Below, piece after piece: positions 20,950 through 21,895 of a DNA stretch of 21,895 bases. The stretch's first letter is position 1; the number at the start of each line of letters is the position of its first letter. The position numbers and the translations under genes were made by a program. Location: positions 1-21,895 of the forward strand of contig CAXKVV010000556.1 in assembly GCA_964058805.1 (NCBI GenBank), read 5' to 3'. The notes below the pieces were generated by a model, which saw only the letters and a program-made list of their open reading frames with translations, had not been told where the DNA came from and searched no databases. Source of the DNA: Schoenoplectus triqueter. Its lineage: Eukaryota > Streptophyta > Magnoliopsida > Poales > Cyperaceae.

Positions 20950-21286
20950 GTTGCATTTAGGTTTTTTCTCTGTCTTGTTCTTGTTTACTGCTCTACTTTG
21001 GTCTTATTTCAGGTATATGGAGCATATGGAGCAGTTGGGACTATCACGAGCACATCAAGAGCTCCGTTTTGAGACATTTACCTCTCTGCACCTTGCTTGC
21101 TACCCGCAAGCCTTTGCTTGCTACCCGCAAGACTTTGCTTGCTACCCGCAAGACTTTGCTTGCGACCCGCAAGGCCAGATATGGAAACTCCAGACTTTCC
21201 TCTCGCGTTTTGAGCTATTTATAGCGATTTTTTTGGAGGTTCTAGGGGTCAGCCGTCTAGACCTGACAGAGGAGAAGAGGACCTGA
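20950..21286 (+). other. Possible spliced exon with a 90-codon open frame
   Basis: A long pyrimidine-rich run from about 20957 ends in TTATTTCAG (21004-21012), an excellent 3' splice site. Just after it, ATG at 21017 opens 89 residues to a stop at 21286. The product begins MEHMEQLGLSRAHQEL, contains four near-copies of the heptapeptide ACYPQDF and matches nothing I recognise. No matching donor is identified, and the region is repeat-like. I think a non-coding or retroelement-derived transcript is likelier than a true gene. Confidence 0.3.
21096..21173. repeat. 21-bp tandem array of small hairpins
   Basis: CTTGCTACCCGCAAG occurs at 21096-21110, 21117-21131 and 21138-21152, and as CTTGCGACCCGCAAG at 21159-21173, an exact 21-base period. 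Each unit is a CTTGC/GCAAG stem. A related form CTTGCGGGCCGCAAG stands at the very end of the window (21880-21894). Confidence 0.93.
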
Positions 21287-21895
21287 CCCTTGCTTGGTGT
21301 CTCCCTTCACGGATTTCGAGAGATATCGCGAGGAGAAGACCACCTGCAAGGGCAGATTGCTGATTTTGGGTTTTTCTGGTTCTTTTGACTATGAACCAAT
21401 TCTTTTACCCTCTTTTCTTGTTGTTTGCTGCTATGTGTGAGTAGTAAAGTGTATCTTAGGGTTAGGGAACAGATTGCTTGTCATGGATATTGATTATAAT
21501 TGATATTTGGTTGTGATTTTTATATTGGATTGATTTTATTCGCATCTTTTTCTATTGAAATTTGTTTATTGCTTGGTAAGCCCGTGGATAAGGCCAAATC
21601 CAGTGTGGCATGAGTTATCAAATGATTTGCAACTGATTAGGAACTGTCTTGGTTGATTTGAAATCCGAAAATACCCGAGAGGGACATTTCGTGTTTGATC
21701 GAGAGGTTAAACAAACCAATAGAACGAATCCAATTAAAATTAGGTATAAGAGATTATCCTAAGGGTTTACAACTGTTAGCAAGTGTGTAATTACCAACAA
21801 ACGAGAGTTGAGGTTATTAGAATAACGAACTGATAGTTAAGAACCAATTACGACTGAAAACCATTCTCTGTGACTGTTGCTTGCGGGCCGCAAGT
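21287..21895 (+). other. Unassigned, probably retroelement-derived sequence
   Basis: No gene is recognised. It has a short 17-residue frame (21391-21444) with a hydrophobic middle, a 5-base hairpin GGTTC/GAACC at 21378-21397 around its ATG, and a further CTTGC hairpin at the right edge. The T-rich sequence at 21480-21560 and the unstructured remainder resemble the long non-coding internal regions of large retroelement derivatives. The family is not identified. Confidence 0.3.

Noticed and set aside
1..21895. CRISPR arrays, bacterial operons, riboswitches
   Set aside because: Spliced genes, MITEs and a copia element mark this as plant nuclear DNA; the short repeats have no CRISPR-like spacing.

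Overview
This is a piece of flowering-plant nuclear DNA: spliced genes with GT-AG introns, AT-rich intergenic DNA, clusters of miniature inverted-repeat elements (MITEs) and an old Ty1/copia retrotransposon. The genes do not use the GC-rich codons of grasses, but the sequence alone does not name the species.

Left part (1-10.7 kb) holds two minus-strand genes. The first (669-3370, four coding exons, 660 residues) encodes a plant coiled-coil protein that I recognise only as a family. It has a 5' leader reaching about 4.14 kb, with a leader intron and a tiny upstream ORF. A GC-rich 160-bp fold-back (4849-5009) and AT-rich spacer separate it from the second gene. That gene (7663-8189, two coding exons) is the spliceosome factor BUD31/G10. 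Its coding model gives exactly the 145 residues expected, and a 2.1-kb intron probably lies in its 5' leader, with the promoter near 10.55-10.68 kb. Both products are housekeeping-type proteins; nothing suggests that they work together.

Middle part (10.7-13.5 kb) is transposon-rich. A 402-bp unit has perfect 20-bp terminal inverted repeats. After it comes a string of MITEs separated by (TA)n and (CT)n tracts. Two of them fold almost end to end into hairpins and carry perfect 16-bp palindromes at their ends. One MITE is cut off where the copia element begins, which orders the insertions.

Right part (13.5-19.7 kb) is a minus-strand Ty1/copia element. Its 3' LTR is about 2.1 kb and keeps a TATA box and repeated upstream motifs. 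After it come the polypurine tract and a decayed polyprotein reading gag, protease, integrase, reverse transcriptase and RNase H from right to left. It carries stops, at least three frameshifts, a changed protease active site and a large deletion in RNase H. No primer-binding site or 5' LTR is visible, so it looks 5'-truncated, interrupted or unfinished at the window edge.

The last 2.2 kb has four copies of a ~131-bp tandem repeat, a 250-bp-spaced direct repeat, a strong plus-strand splice-acceptor-like site, and a 21-bp array of small hairpins that also encodes a heptapeptide repeat. It is probably part of another, non-autonomous retroelement, but I cannot identify it.
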